Shown one piece after another: positions 1 to 10,485 of a stretch of DNA of 64,000 nucleotides; the stretch's first letter is position 1, and every line of letters starts with the position of its first letter. The notes beneath the pieces were generated by a model, which saw only the letters and a list, made by a program, of their open reading frames with translations, was not told the origin of the DNA and ran no database searches. This DNA is from Flavobacterium tagetis. GTDB lineage: Bacteria; Bacteroidota; Bacteroidia; Flavobacteriales; Flavobacteriaceae. The stretch is from contig NZ_JAERSF010000002.1 of assembly GCF_016735615.1 (NCBI RefSeq), positions 992,001 to 1,056,000 on the forward strand, in the 5' to 3' direction. Both the position numbers and the translations under genes were made by a program.

Positions 1-3000
1 ACATTATTATTTGGTGTCGAATCTGGATCCAGTTCATTAGAAGCATACACTTCAGCGATGTTTAAATAATTGCCTGTTGTATTTACTTTTGCACCAATTA
101 ATAGAGATTCTGAACCGCCATTTGGTATGGTTCCGATATCCCAAATTCCTGTTGTATTATGATATTGGCCAGCTGTTGAACTGTAGACTACATATTCATA
201 ACCGCTTGGCAGCATATCTATTACCTTAACGCCAGTTGCATTTTGCGGTCCACTATTTTTTACAGTTACTTCAAAAGTGATGGTAGCACCAAATATCGGA
301 CTAAAGTTACCGCCCACGACTGCTTTTGTAAGCGATAAATCGGCCATTGGAACAACAGGCGACGTTCCAATTTCAGCATAATCATCTTCTGTTGTAATTC
401 CGTTGTTTGGAGTTGAGTTAGGGTCAAGAAGACTGCTTGCAGTAACTTCGCTTGTATTTAAATAATTGCCAGAAGCATTTACGATGGCTGTCAGTTGAAG
501 CGTTTGCGAATCTCCATTTATTAATGAGCCAATAGTCCATTTTCCTGTTACATTGTTATAGGTTCCTTTTGTTGCGGTAAAACTAGAAAATGTATATCCC
601 GATGGAAGCAAATCTGTCACTTCAACTCCTGTTGTGTTTTCCGGCCCTTTATTGGTAATGATTATTTCAAAAGTGACTGGAGCACCAATTAGAGGAGTTG
701 GATTATTAACTGTTTTAGTCAATGATAAATCGGCTGTTTGTTGAGATGGTACAACTCTATTGCCAATGGTTGCGTAATCATCTTCGCTTGCAATTCCATT
801 ATTTGGAGTAGAATCGGGATCAGGAAGATCGCTAGCAGTTACTTCTGCAACGTTTGAATAATTTCCAGAAGCATTTACAACTGCAGTTATTTGTAATACT
901 TGAGAATCTCCGTTAAGAAGTGAACCAATGTTCCACTTTCCGGTAGCGCTGTTATAAGTCCCTTTGGTGGCAGAATAGCTACTGAAAGTATAACCGCTTG
1001 AAAGGAGGTCTGTTACTTCGACTCCGGTTGTATTCTGTGGACCGTCATTGGTTACAACAATTTCAAAAATGACTTGCGAGCCTACAAGAGGCGAAAGGTT
1101 ATTTACTGTTTTAGTTAAAGATAAATCTGCCGCTTGAGGGTTTGGAGTAGTTGTTGCTGTCGCATAATCATTTTCTGTGGTAATCCCGTTGTTTGGAGTT
1201 GAATTAGGGTCTGGAAGATCAGCCGCTGTTACTTCGGTAACATTGACATAATTTCCTGTTGGGTTTACTATAGCCAAAATTTGCAAAGTTTCTGATTTTC
1301 CATTTATCATATTGCCAACGTTCCATACACCTGTGGCAGGGGTGTAAGTTCCCGTAGAAATAGTGTATCCTGTTAGTGTATATCCAGAAGGGAGTAAATC
1401 TGTAACTTGAACTCCTGTGTTATCATCTATTCCATTATTGGTAATTATAACTTCAAAAATAACTTGTGAACCGACTAATGGGGTAGGGTTATTTACCGTT
1501 TTAGTCAATGAAAGGTCCGATACGGGAGTTTTTTGTATTACTGTTACCACTGCTGTATCATAATCGTCTTCTGAGGGTACTCCATTATTTGGTGTTGAAT
1601 CAGGATCAGGCAGATCAGATGCTGTTACTTCTGCAATATTTGTATAATTACCTGTAGGCAGTACCGTTGCAATTATCTGTAACGTTTGGGAATTTCCATT
1701 TGGTAAAGTTCCAACATTCCATAAGCCGGTTGCCGAATTGTACGTTCCTTGTGAAATAGTATAAGCATTAAATTGATAACCGCTAGGAAGCAAATCGGTC
1801 ACTTGAACTCCAGTTGCGTTCTGTGGACCGCTATTAGTAACTATAATTTCAAAAGTTACTAAAGAATCCACCAATGGGGTAGGATTACTAACTGTTTTAG
1901 TTAACGACAAATCTGCTGAAGCTGGGATTGGAGTTGTAGTAGCTTCTGCGTAATCGTCTTCTGTTGTAACCCCGTTGTTTGGAGTAGAATCTGGATCCGG
2001 CTGGCTGCTTGCTGTGATTTCGGAGCTGTTAGTATAATTTCCTGTTGCATTAACGGAAGCTGTTATTTGCAATGTATAAGAGTCTGAAACAGGCATATTT
2101 CCAACTGTCCAAACTCCTGTTAACGGGTTATAACTTCCTGTTGTTGCACTGTATGATACGTAGGCATATCCAGAAGGCAATAAATCGGTAACAGCGACTC
2201 CATTAGCTTCCTGCGGACCTGAATTAGTTACCTCAATGCTGAAGGTTACCTGTGAACCTACAAGTGGGGCAGTGTTGCTAACTGTTTTAGTTAATGATAA
2301 ATCTGCTGATGTTGGAACTGGTGTAGTTGTAACCTCTCCATAATCATCTTCTGTTGTGATTCCGTTATTTGGTGTCGAATCGGGATCAGGAAGATTGGCT
2401 GCGGTTATTTCGGCTGTATTAGTGTAAATACCAGTTGGATTTACTTGTGCAACAATCTGCAACGTTTCTGAATCGCCAGTTACTAAATTACCAACAGTCC
2501 AAATTCCTGTGGCAGTATCGTATGTTCCTGTAGAAATGGTGGATCCTGTAAATGTATATCCTGAAGGAAGAATGTCTGTTACTTGCACTCCAAAATTATC
2601 CTGAGGTCCATTATTCGTTACCACAATTTCAAAAGTAACAAGAGAGCCTACTAATGGTGTTGCATTGTTGACTATTTTAGTTAATGATAAGTCAGAAGAT
2701 TGGGAAATAGGTGTAGTTGTTGCTGTTCCGTAATCATCTTCTGTTGGCACTCCGTTATTAGGTGTTGAGTCTGGATCTGGAGTGTCGCTATTGGTAACTT
2801 GAGCAATATTGGTATAATCTCCCGTTGGGTTGACTATAGCGTTTATCTGTAATGTTTCAGATTCGCTGCTTTCCAATATATCTAGAGTCCATAAACCAGT
2901 TGCACTGTCATAAGTTCCGCTTGTTGCATTAAAAGTAGTAAAAGTATATCCAGAAGGCAATAAATCTGTTACTTGAACTTGAGCTGCATCTTGCGGGCCG

Positions 3001-4690
3001 CTGTTTGTTGTAATTATAGTGAAAGTCACAACAGAGCCTACCAAAGGAGTAGCATTACTCACCGTTTTTGTCAATGATAAATCTGCTGATGGCGGTATAG
3101 GAGTTAACACCACATTATCTTCATCATCTTCACTCTGATCTCCATCGTCATTATTGGGTGTACTATCAGGATCAGGAAGGTTACTGGCTGTTACTTGTGT
3201 TATATTAGTATAATCTCCTGTAGGCAATACTTTTGCATCCAAAATAAGTGATTCTGTAACACCAGTATCGACTGTACCAACATTCCATATTCCAGTAGTA
3301 CTGTCGTATGTTCCAGCAGACGAACTATAATTTACGTATTCGAAACCAGAAGGTAATAAATCAGTTACCTGTACTCCAGTTGCATTATTTGGACCGTCAT
3401 TTGTTATTTTAAGTTCAAACGAAACTTGACTTCCAACCACAGGACTTGTATTGCCTGCTACAACATTTTTGACCAAAGACAAATCAGCAGAAGGACCGAT
3501 AAAAGTAATTTCGGCATCGTCTTGATCATCTTCAGTAGGAACATTGTTATTTGGAACACTGTCTGGATCAGGCAAATCGCTGGTTATTACTTGGGCAACA
3601 TTCAGATAATTTCCTAAAGGATTAACAATAGCGCTGAAAGTTAGATCTATATTTGAATTGGCCGGAAGATATAGATTTCTCCATTCTAGAGTAGCAGTAG
3701 CCACCTGATAGGTTCCACCGTTTGATACAGAGCCGGGAATTAAAGTGTAACCAACAGGAACAATATCTCTTATACCAACTCCAGTTGCGTTTCCGGGACC
3801 TAAGTTAGTTACGTTTATAGTAAAGCTAACTTGTTCTCCTGCCGCAGCAGAAGTAGGAGTAACGGATTTGGTAAGTTCTAAATCGGCTTGTTTTAGAGAA
3901 ACCGAGACTGTGGATATATCATCTTCTGTTGTAACACCATTTCCAGGAGTACTATCAGGATCGAACTGATGAGCAGTCTGTATTTCCGCCGTATTAAAGT
4001 AATCGTTCATTGATGTCACGACATTCACTTTAGCGGTAATCTGTAAAGAAAGCGTATTTCCGTTGTTCAAATTGCCAACATTCCAAATTCCCGTAAGACT
4101 ATTGTATTTTCCCGCACCATTGTCACTTACATAAGTATATCCAGGAGGCAATTTGTCAGAAACTGTTATTCCAGTTGCGTTATTTGGACCGCTATTAGTT
4201 ACTGAAATGGTAAAAATAACATTGTCATTTATGCTAACCGTGCTAGGTGAAACTGTTTTCTTAAGCGATAAGTCGGCTACATCAAGGACTACTGTAGCGC
4301 TGTCCTGATCATCTTCGGCAGGATTTTGATTGTTTGGCGTGCTGTCTGGATCAAATTGATCTGATGCGATAACCTCTGCCGTATTTACATAAGATCCTCC
4401 TGTAGGCAATATAGTAGCTTTGAATGATAAATTTAAAATGCTTCCGCTTGGAATTGTAATACCACTCCAAGTAATAGTATTGTCACCAACATTATATACT
4501 CCTGCTGAAGTAACAGATCCGGCAACAAGCGCAAAACCAAGCGGAATAAAGTCACGTATGGCAACATTGGTAGCCGTGGAAGATCCTCCCAATGCATTAT
4601 TATTAAAAACATTGATGTTAAAAGTAACCACATCGCCAGCACTCCCTGTTGTTGGCGTTACAGTTTTAGTTAATTCAAGATCGGCTACGG
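1..4690 (-). repeat. Twelve tandem DUF11 repeats (~390 bp each) inside the giant surface protein gene
   Basis: Repeat units begin (coding direction) near 4688, 4275, 3885, 3490, 3090, 2700, 2310, 1918, 1520, 1122, 735 and 345. The last is nearly complete at the window edge. Each starts with ADLSLTKTV, contains VTFEIxVTNxGPxxATGVxVTDLLPSGY, and ends with an acidic DLPDPDSTPNNG...EDDYA segment. The first three repeats are more divergent and the later ones more alike, which suggests recent internal expansion. The D/N-rich tails are candidate calcium-binding linkers, by inference only. Confidence 0.9.
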
Positions 4691-7600
4691 CACGTATTGT
4701 AAGATTCATTGAATCTGATGATACGGCACAATTTCCATTTGTTACATTCCACTGAAGGGTGTAAATACCAGGAATTGTTCCAGTTACAGCCGTTGTTGGA
4801 CTAGTAGGATCGGTAAAACCTATTGTACTAGGGCCGGCAGTTTGAATCCAGTTTCCAGTTCCTACAGTTGGAACAACTGCATTCATATTAATAGCTGAAA
4901 ATTGAGGTTTAATTTGATCCGGTCCTGCATTGGCTGTTGAAGGATTTGCGTATATAGTTACTAGAACAGTATCTTCAGATATACAACTAGTTGAGGCGGC
5001 TGTAGTAACTGTCCATTTAAATTCATAAGTACCGGGTATTAGGCCAAGCATTAATGAGTTTTCATTGTTTGGGGATCCTATACCAGCTGTATTTGGACCA
5101 GAAATCTGCGTCCATTCTCCCACTCCTGAAGTAACGGTGGCAGCATTCATAGTAGCACTAGTTTCATCACAGAGTTCTTGATCAGGACCTGCATTGGCTA
5201 TAGATGGAGGAACATCATTAAAAGTAATAGACACATCATCTGAAGTAGGCTGACATAATGATGGATTTGTAAATGGACCGTTGCTAACTGTCCATGTTAA
5301 AACATACGTGCCTAGAACGTTAATATTAGATAAAGTAGTAACGGGACTGTTTGGGTTGTCAATTACTGCATTTCCGCCAGGAGGCTGAGAAGAAAATGTC
5401 CAAGTTCCTATACCGACTGTAGGAGGAACCGCAGCAGTTTTATAAGTCGTCTGGCAGGCAACATTATCATCAGGACCAGCAATAGCACCGCTTGGCGGTG
5501 CGTTCATTTCTATTCTCACAATATCGGAAAGAGAGCGACAATCGTTGCTTTTAAATACCCATTCCAAAATGTAAAGTCCAGGAATGGTTAAATTTGAAAC
5601 CGTTGTTAATGGTGCAGTTGGAGTATCAATAACCGCTACACTTCCTGCCGGCTGATATACAAATCGCCACTCAAACGAGGTAACGTCGGGAGGCGGAGTA
5701 TTTCCGCTCATAGTTGCAACACCACCAACATCACTAATACATAAGGTTTGATCTGGACCAGCATTTGGGTCAATGCTGGCACCATTAAATATAGTGACAT
5801 TTACAGAATCTGAAGTTCCAGTACACGTACCGCCATTTGGAAATGTAGTGCCGGTGGTAGTAAATGTAAAAACATAATCATTTCCAGGAACCACGGTTGC
5901 ATTTGCAATATAGCTGTTTGAAGGCGATTGTGTAATTATAACATCAGCAGGGTTTCCTGTTGTACTGGTTAGCGACCATGTTCCAGTTGAATTTTCATTG
6001 GCAATCAATTGCACACTGGTAACGTCGCAGTGGGTTTGGTCAGCACCTGCATTTGCTGCAGGATCAACTACAACGACTACATCATCAAAACTGCCAGGGC
6101 ATAAGAATATGCTTTTTGCGGTTATAGTCCATCGAAATGTATAAGTTCCAGCTACAAGACCATTAATTGCCGTATTTGGATTGGAAGGATCTACAATTGT
6201 AGGCTGGTTAGGAGAACCAGTAAGTACAGACCATTGCCCTAATTCAAAAAAACTGTCATATGAGCTTCCTGCCATGATAACGCTGCTGTTGTTGCAGATA
6301 TTTTGATCAGGACCTGCATTTGCTGGATGAGGCGGAAGTCCGATAGTAAGATTGATGTCATCAAATGCCTGACCGCAAATGCCGGCATCGACTGTCCACC
6401 TGAATATGTAATAACCGCTGTAAGAGAAAGTAAAAACAGCATTTGGATCGTGAATATCGCTTATGGTATAATTTCCAACGCCCGAAATTCTAGACCATGT
6501 ACCTGTCGATCCGCCACTTTGAGTAGCGGCCATAGTAATTGTGGTTCCGCAAATTTCTTGGTCGGGACCTGCTGAAGCAACGGGAGGAGTTTCTGCAACT
6601 GTAACAGATACGCTACTTTGGCTTGGAATACAGGTTCTTAGTCTTGAACTGATAGACCATGTAAAAACATAAGTTCCGTTTCCTGGAACCGTTACCATGG
6701 TATTTGGGTCTTCTATATTATCAATGACTACTCCAGTTGAGGGTTGTACCGTCCAAATTCCATAGTCTCCAAATCCTGGGGTATTTCCGCTAAGATTAAA
6801 AGTGGTTGTACCAGACGAATAACAGGCATTTGGTCCTGCATCTGATGTAGTAGGAGCCTGATTGTTATTTGTAGTAATAGTTACATTATCTGAAACTGCC
6901 GCACCGCATGATGGACCTGGGTGCGAATAAGATACCGTCCATTGCAATTCATAAGATGCCATCGGCGTAAGAAAACCAGATGCAATAGCATTAGGATCGT
7001 TTACATTTGAAAATGTAATGGTATCGGGACCTGAAACTTGACTCCAAGTTCCAATTTCACCAGCTTCAGCCGGTATTGCACTAAGAGGGACTAAGGAACT
7101 CGCACACACAACCTGATCTGTTCCAGCGTCAACATTGCTTATCGTGCTATCTGAAACGTAAACGGTTACCGTTGCCACTGAAAAACCGCAGGTCGCACCG
7201 CCGCCTTTTGTAATGTACTGAAAGACGTAGGTTCCAGAAATAAGATTGGTGACCGGTGTGTCAATGGCAAAGTTATCAGCAATTGTTGCGGTGTTGGGAC
7301 CGCTGAGCTGGCTCCAAAAATGCAGGCCATCAGCTGTACTTACTCCGGAAAGAACAGTAGAGGTATCTCCGCAAGGAAGGCTTACATCGGTTCCTGCATT
7401 AGACGGGGTTGGATCTCCAGAAACTAAAATTCCCAAGGTGTCAAAGCCAAAATCACACTCAACAGTTAATGCTCCATTTTGTTTTCGGACAAATTCGACC
7501 GTATATTCTCCTGGTGCAGTAAGAGTTAAAGTCAGTGAGTTTCCAACATCTGTCAAAGCAGTTGGAAAAGGGCCAAGAGGAGAGAGTGGAGGACCACTTA

Positions 7601-8942
7601 CAATACGGTATTGGTTGGAACCTGTTCCAGTTACAGTAAGCGGAATTGTAAATACAGTTGCATTACAGCTTCCGACGATATCATTTCCGTTATTCGCGAG
7701 AATAGTTCTAGTTGGACCGTTATATTGTACAATATAATCTTTGGTAAAAACGCAGCCTGTATTATTATTTGTCAAGGTGTAGCGGAAACGGTACGGATCA
7801 CCTCCTTGAAAAATATTGGTCACTAATGTTGTAGGGTTGGTTGGCGAAACAATTACAGCACCTCCGTCACCAGAGACCTGAGACCAAGCTACAGTTTCAC
7901 CTGCATACAAAGGAGTTTGTGCAACTAATGTTACCTGATTTATAGTGTTATCGCAAAAGAATATGTTTTCGTCTCCGCCAGGAAGTTGTGTTACATCTTG
8001 AGTTGCTGGAGGTACAGTAATTACAACTGTATCATTTCCAGAAGCACAAGGGCCAGTAACAGTCCATCGGAATGTATAAGTTCCTTCAACAAGATTAGAA
8101 ATGCCTGTATTGCTGGCATTTGCATTGCTTATAGTTGGCGTATTTGGCCCGCTCACAAATGTCCACTGTCCATTTTGTCCATTAAGTCCGCAGCCGCCAT
8201 ATGTAGCATCTAAATTTGTCGATTGTGTCGTGGTGTAACAATTGCTCAAAGTTTGATCTGGTCCAGCCGAAACAGGTTTTACACCTCCATAATTGGTTAC
8301 CGTTATCTGAGAAGTGGTTCTGCATCGCTGTCCAGGAGCATATTCTGGGCCTTCAATAACCCATTGAAGTGTTGTGACGCCGCAACTTGTTGCAGGCAGG
8401 CTGATGGTTGAGGTAGCTAAATTTGGAAAATTAATTACAACTCCAGCATTGTTTGTGCCTACAATTTCCCAATACCCTGTTTCTCCAGTATTTTGCGGAG
8501 TGTTTGCAATAATGGCTAATGTTCCGTTGCTGTTTGGACAGCTTGCAATATTGGCACCAGCATTGGCTTTTGTTATGGGTTTAACATTAACCACTTTATC
8601 CTGATAGGATACAATGCCGTCGCTACAGGTTGCGCTGTATCTAAAAATATAGGTATTGCCTCCCGTGTAGCCAGAAACAGTTGTGCTCATACTTGTTGGC
8701 GAATTGATAGTTACAGCTGGACCCGAAATTTGTGTCCATTTGACTGTGCCAGTGATTGGAGAAGGATTGTTTCCTGTTAAAACCAATGCATCGGTTTCAC
8801 AAATAGTAACATTAAGTACTCCAGCATTTACAGAACAGTTTTGTGCATTTGTTTGAAAAATTGAAAGAAAAATCAACAAGGCAGCAAAAGCCAGTTTTTT
8901 TGATAAAGTGCAAATTCTCCAAGAAAAATAAAATTGTGCCAT
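1..8942 (-). CDS. Giant secreted surface protein with PKD/Ig-like modules and DUF11 repeats (3' end outside window)
   Basis: The reading frame is open from an ATG at 8942 to the left edge, giving about 2980 residues, and the C-terminus is missing. The N-terminus has a basic start, a hydrophobic stretch and a cleavage-like TNAQN site, so it is a Sec signal peptide. Residues ~40-1415 are about 15 tandem modules of ~90 residues with recurring NAGPDQ, WTQISGP and TYxFxWTV motifs and paired Cys, typical of PKD/Ig-like repeats in flavobacterial adhesins. Residues ~1420-2980 are twelve DUF11 repeats. Proteins of this build usually end in a T9SS 'gliding motility-associated' sorting domain and sit on the cell surface or are released. 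That end is not visible here, so T9SS export is inferred. Adhesion or a structural surface role is likely, but the ligand is unknown. Confidence 0.9.
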   Translation of the reverse strand, partial: MAQFYFSWRICTLSKKLAFAALLIFLSIFQTNAQNCSVNAGVLNVTICETDALVLTGNNPSPITGTVKWTQISGPAVTINSPTSMSTTVSGYTGGNTYIFRYSATCSDGIVSYQDKVVNVKPITKANAGANIASCPNSNGTLAIIANTPQNTGETGYWEIVGTNNAGVVINFPNLATSTISLPATSCGVTTLQWVIEGPEYAPGQRCRTTSQITVTNYGGVKPVSAGPDQTLSNCYTTTQSTNLDATYGGCGLNGQNGQWTFVSGPNTPTISNANASNTGISNLVEGTYTFRWTVTGPCASGNDTVVITVPPATQDVTQLPGGDENIFFCDNTINQVTLVAQTPLYAGETVAWSQVSGDGGAVIVSPTNPTTLVTNIFQGGDPYRFRYTLTNNNTGCVFTKDYIVQYNGPTRTILANNGNDIVGSCNATVFTIPLTVTGTGSNQYRIVSGPPLSPLGPFPTALTDVGNSLTLTLTAPGEYTVEFVRKQNGALTVECDFGFDTLGILVSGDPTPSNAGTDVSLPCGDTSTVLSGVSTADGLHFWSQLSGPNTATIADNFAIDTPVTNLISGTYVFQYITKGGGATCGFSVATVTVYVSDSTISNVDAGTDQVVCASSLVPLSAIPAEAGEIGTWSQVSGPDTITFSNVNDPNAIASGFLTPMASYELQWTVSYSHPGPSCGAAVSDNVTITTNNNQAPTTSDAGPNACYSSGTTTFNLSGNTPGFGDYGIWTVQPSTGVVIDNIEDPNTMVTVPGNGTYVFTWSISSRLRTCIPSQSSVSVTVAETPPVASAGPDQEICGTTITMAATQSGGSTGTWSRISGVGNYTISDIHDPNAVFTFSYSGYYIFRWTVDAGICGQAFDDINLTIGLPPHPANAGPDQNICNNSSVIMAGSSYDSFFELGQWSVLTGSPNQPTIVDPSNPNTAINGLVAGTYTFRWTITAKSIFLCPGSFDDVVVVVDPAANAGADQTHCDVTSVQLIANENSTGTWSLTSTTGNPADVIITQSPSNSYIANATVVPGNDYVFTFTTTGTTFPNGGTCTGTSDSVNVTIFNGASIDPNAGPDQTLCISDVGGVATMSGNTPPPDVTSFEWRFVYQPAGSVAVIDTPTAPLTTVSNLTIPGLYILEWVFKSNDCRSLSDIVRIEMNAPPSGAIAGPDDNVACQTTYKTAAVPPTVGIGTWTFSSQPPGGNAVIDNPNSPVTTLSNINVLGTYVLTWTVSNGPFTNPSLCQPTSDDVSITFNDVPPSIANAGPDQELCDETSATMNAATVTSGVGEWTQISGPNTAGIGSPNNENSLMLGLIPGTYEFKWTVTTAASTSCISEDTVLVTIYANPSTANAGPDQIKPQFSAINMNAVVPTVGTGNWIQTAGPSTIGFTDPTSPTTAVTGTIPGIYTLQWNVTNGNCAVSSDSMNLTIRAVADLELTKTVTPTTGSAGDVVTFNINVFNNNALGGSSTATNVAIRDFIPLGFALVAGSVTSAGVYNVGDNTITWSGITIPSGSILNLSFKATILPTGGSYVNTAEVIASDQFDPDSTPNNQNPAEDDQDSATVVLDVADLSLKKTVSPSTVSINDNVIFTISVTNSGPNNATGITVSDKLPPGYTYVSDNGAGKYNSLTGIWNVGNLNNGNTLSLQITAKVNVVTSMNDYFNTAEIQTAHQFDPDSTPGNGVTTEDDISTVSVSLKQADLELTKSVTPTSAAAGEQVSFTINVTNLGPGNATGVGIRDIVPVGYTLIPGSVSNGGTYQVATATLEWRNLYLPANSNIDLTFSAIVNPLGNYLNVAQVITSDLPDPDSVPNNNVPTEDDQDDAEITFIGPSADLSLVKNVVAGNTSPVVGSQVSFELKITNDGPNNATGVQVTDLLPSGFEYVNYSSSAGTYDSTTGIWNVGTVDTGVTESLILDAKVLPTGDYTNITQVTASNLPDPDSTPNNDDGDQSEDDEDNVVLTPIPPSADLSLTKTVSNATPLVGSVVTFTIITTNSGPQDAAQVQVTDLLPSGYTFTTFNATSGTYDSATGLWTLDILESSESETLQINAIVNPTGDYTNIAQVTNSDTPDPDSTPNNGVPTEDDYGTATTTPISQSSDLSLTKIVNNATPLVGSLVTFEIVVTNNGPQDNFGVQVTDILPSGYTFTGSTISTGTYDTATGIWTVGNLVTGDSETLQIVAQVNPTGIYTNTAEITAANLPDPDSTPNNGITTEDDYGEVTTTPVPTSADLSLTKTVSNTAPLVGSQVTFSIEVTNSGPQEANGVAVTDLLPSGYAYVSYSATTGSYNPLTGVWTVGNMPVSDSYTLQITASVNATGNYTNSSEITASSQPDPDSTPNNGVTTEDDYAEATTTPIPASADLSLTKTVSNPTPLVDSLVTFEIIVTNSGPQNATGVQVTDLLPSGYQFNAYTISQGTYNSATGLWNVGTLPNGNSQTLQIIATVLPTGNYTNIAEVTASDLPDPDSTPNNGVPSEDDYDTAVVTVIQKTPVSDLSLTKTVNNPTPLVGSQVIFEVIITNNGIDDNTGVQVTDLLPSGYTLTGYTISTGTYTPATGVWNVGNMINGKSETLQILAIVNPTGNYVNVTEVTAADLPDPNSTPNNGITTENDYATATTTPNPQAADLSLTKTVNNLSPLVGSQVIFEIVVTNDGPQNTTGVEVTDLLSSGYTFSSYSATKGTYNSATGKWNIGSLLNGDSQVLQITAVVNASGNYSNVAEVTASDLPDPDSTPNNGIASEDDYATIGNRVVPSQQTADLSLTKTVNNPTPLIGAPVTFEIIITNKGPENTTGVEVTDLLPSGYTFSSFTATKGTYNNVTGKWTIGSLINGDSQTLQLTAIVNASGNYLNTSEVTASSLLDPNSTPNNGITTEDDYAEIGTSPVVPMADLSLTKAVVGGNFSPIFGATITFEVTVKNSGPQNATGVKVIDMLPSGYEYVVYSSTAGQYHNTTGIWDIGTIPNGGSESLLIGAKVNTTGNYLNIAEVYASNELDPDSTPNNN

Positions 8943-9323
8943 AAGCAATCAGGAATGAAAAGGCAGCACAATAGATTTATAACTACCTTAAATTAATAAA
9001 TTGATTTGAGCATTAATTGTAGTTAAGATTTGAATTTGATTTGAGGGTTACTCAAATTTAAAGAAAGATAGTCATCAAATTTTTTTTTCTATGTTGCAGA
9101 TTATAAAATGAAACATAAAAAACAGATTTTGAAACAATAAAACGCTCTGTAGTAGTGTGAGTGAGCGTTTGTAGAAATATTGGGTTTAGTCTTATTTTTA
9201 CAAAAAGTTTCGGTGGAAATAAAATATTCGGAAAAAATTAAAGGATTTGAACACTTAAAAATTATATAAAAACAGCAAAGACTGTCTTTTTGAGACATCT
9301 CTTTTACAGTGTTTTTTTTAAGA
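8943..9323. other. Intergenic region between the giant surface protein and the Omp85-like gene
   Basis: This is about 380 AT-rich bases with no convincing gene. On the minus strand there is a TAAATTTG element (9060-9053) that fits the Bacteroidota -7 consensus about 110 bases before the giant gene. The nearest upstream TTG is only 15 bases away, shorter than usual, so it is a weak promoter candidate. A short hairpin near 9280-9312 followed by a T-run downstream of the Omp85-like gene could be its terminator. Confidence 0.4.
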
Positions 9324-10385
9324 TTAAAAAGCTTCGCCGATTCTAAAATAAACTCCCCAATCTCCTTTACCAACAGCGCCGTCCAGACCGACATTAAATT
9401 TTGATTTTTTGAATGGATTGTATCTGTATCCAACTCCACCTCCTGGATAAATTTTCCAGTCAAAGCTAGGAGTGTCAGAACCATAAATTGTCGCAATACC
9501 AAAAAAGCCGACCAATCCCATTTTGTTTGCAAAGTTATATCTGTATTCACCCTGGATATCCATTAATCCGGCACCTCTATATTTTCCTTCAGAATAACCG
9601 CGAATATCTGTTCCGCCGATCGTGCTCTGCTGTTCAAACGCAACATTTCCAAGACCAAATTTGCCAAAGACTCTAGCCGCAATAACATCTTTATTTTCTC
9701 TAGTGGGAATATATCTATTGGCTTGAAAAGATATTCGATTTGACGCCAATTCATTGTCTAAAAAATCAGGATAAGTAGACCAATCCAATTTAATCTTGTA
9801 TCCTTTTGTTGGATAATAAACAGCATCTCGAGTATCATACAATAGATTTACAACCAAAGCATTACTATGCGATACAGAAGAAGGAGAAATGTCATCTTCA
9901 TAAACTGTATTGTAATGCGAATAGGTATAAGAAAGTCCGCCGTAGAATTTTCCAACGATTTTGCGCTGACCTCCAACGCTTATAACCGTTATTTTGGTTC
10001 CATAATCATAAAAATCAGGCTGATCTATATCATCCACATAAAACTGAGAATTCTGATTTCCATTAAAAAAGAAAAGTTTCAAACGCCATTTGTCTTCATT
10101 TAAATACCATTTATTGAAAAAAGCCAAAGCATAAGATTTATTAGTTGTATAAATGGCCGACATTCCCGATAATGATTTTGGCGAAATAGTATCGGCTTGA
10201 TTCATTTTATACATTGCCATCGGAATAGCTCCGAACATAAAATCAAGATTCCGATTGTAACTTATATAAGGCATTACTCGCAGTTCAATTTTCTTTTCTT
10301 TTTTCGGAATAGAATCGGCTGTTTTTTGTCCAAAAGTAGAATGCATAAAACAAGCAATAAAGAATAGGAGTAGAAGATGCCTCAT
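9324..10385 (-). CDS. Omp85/BamA-type outer-membrane beta-barrel protein (POTRA-less)
   Basis: 353 residues with a signal peptide ending TFGQK. The body consists of alternating amphipathic strands, and it contains features of the bacterial surface antigen (Omp85) barrel: an NLLYDTRDAVYYPTKGYKIKLDW segment around residues 190-210, a TIGGTDIRGYSEGKYRGAGL segment near 275, and a terminal GVYFRIGEAF strand ending in aromatic Phe. There is no room for POTRA domains, unlike BamA (about 800 residues), so it is not the essential assembly factor. In Bacteroidota such short members are annotated as BamA/TamA-family proteins and are of unknown substrate. It lies alone between the giant surface gene and the monooxygenase, with about 100 bases of upstream DNA. 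Barrel identity is firm; function is open. Confidence 0.85.
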   Translation of the reverse strand: MRHLLLLFFIACFMHSTFGQKTADSIPKKEKKIELRVMPYISYNRNLDFMFGAIPMAMYKMNQADTISPKSLSGMSAIYTTNKSYALAFFNKWYLNEDKWRLKLFFFNGNQNSQFYVDDIDQPDFYDYGTKITVISVGGQRKIVGKFYGGLSYTYSHYNTVYEDDISPSSVSHSNALVVNLLYDTRDAVYYPTKGYKIKLDWSTYPDFLDNELASNRISFQANRYIPTRENKDVIAARVFGKFGLGNVAFEQQSTIGGTDIRGYSEGKYRGAGLMDIQGEYRYNFANKMGLVGFFGIATIYGSDTPSFDWKIYPGGGVGYRYNPFKKSKFNVGLDGAVGKGDWGVYFRIGEAF

Positions 10386-10485
10386 GGTATAAATTTATTT
10401 GGTGAAACTTATATTGGCGAAGAAAATGTTTTTCGGGTAATTGTAAATTTAGATAAAAAAATATAAGTAATTGGAATAAAAAGAT

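Noticed and set aside
1..4690. Regular ~390-bp spacing of similar sequence, suggestive of an array
   Set aside because: The repeats are coding (DUF11 modules) and too long and too variable for CRISPR. No short direct repeats with unique spacers were seen.
3426..8604. Many plus-strand open frames of 60-160 codons (e.g. 4420-4755, 7246-7737, 8374-8604)
   Set aside because: They lie antisense to the giant surface protein, whose minus-strand frame is uninterrupted with repeat periodicity. The plus-strand translations show no domain and mirror its codon bias.
9101..9550. 149-codon minus-strand frame overlapping the Omp85-like gene
   Set aside because: It runs partly through AT-rich intergenic DNA and partly in a shifted frame over a clear beta-barrel gene.
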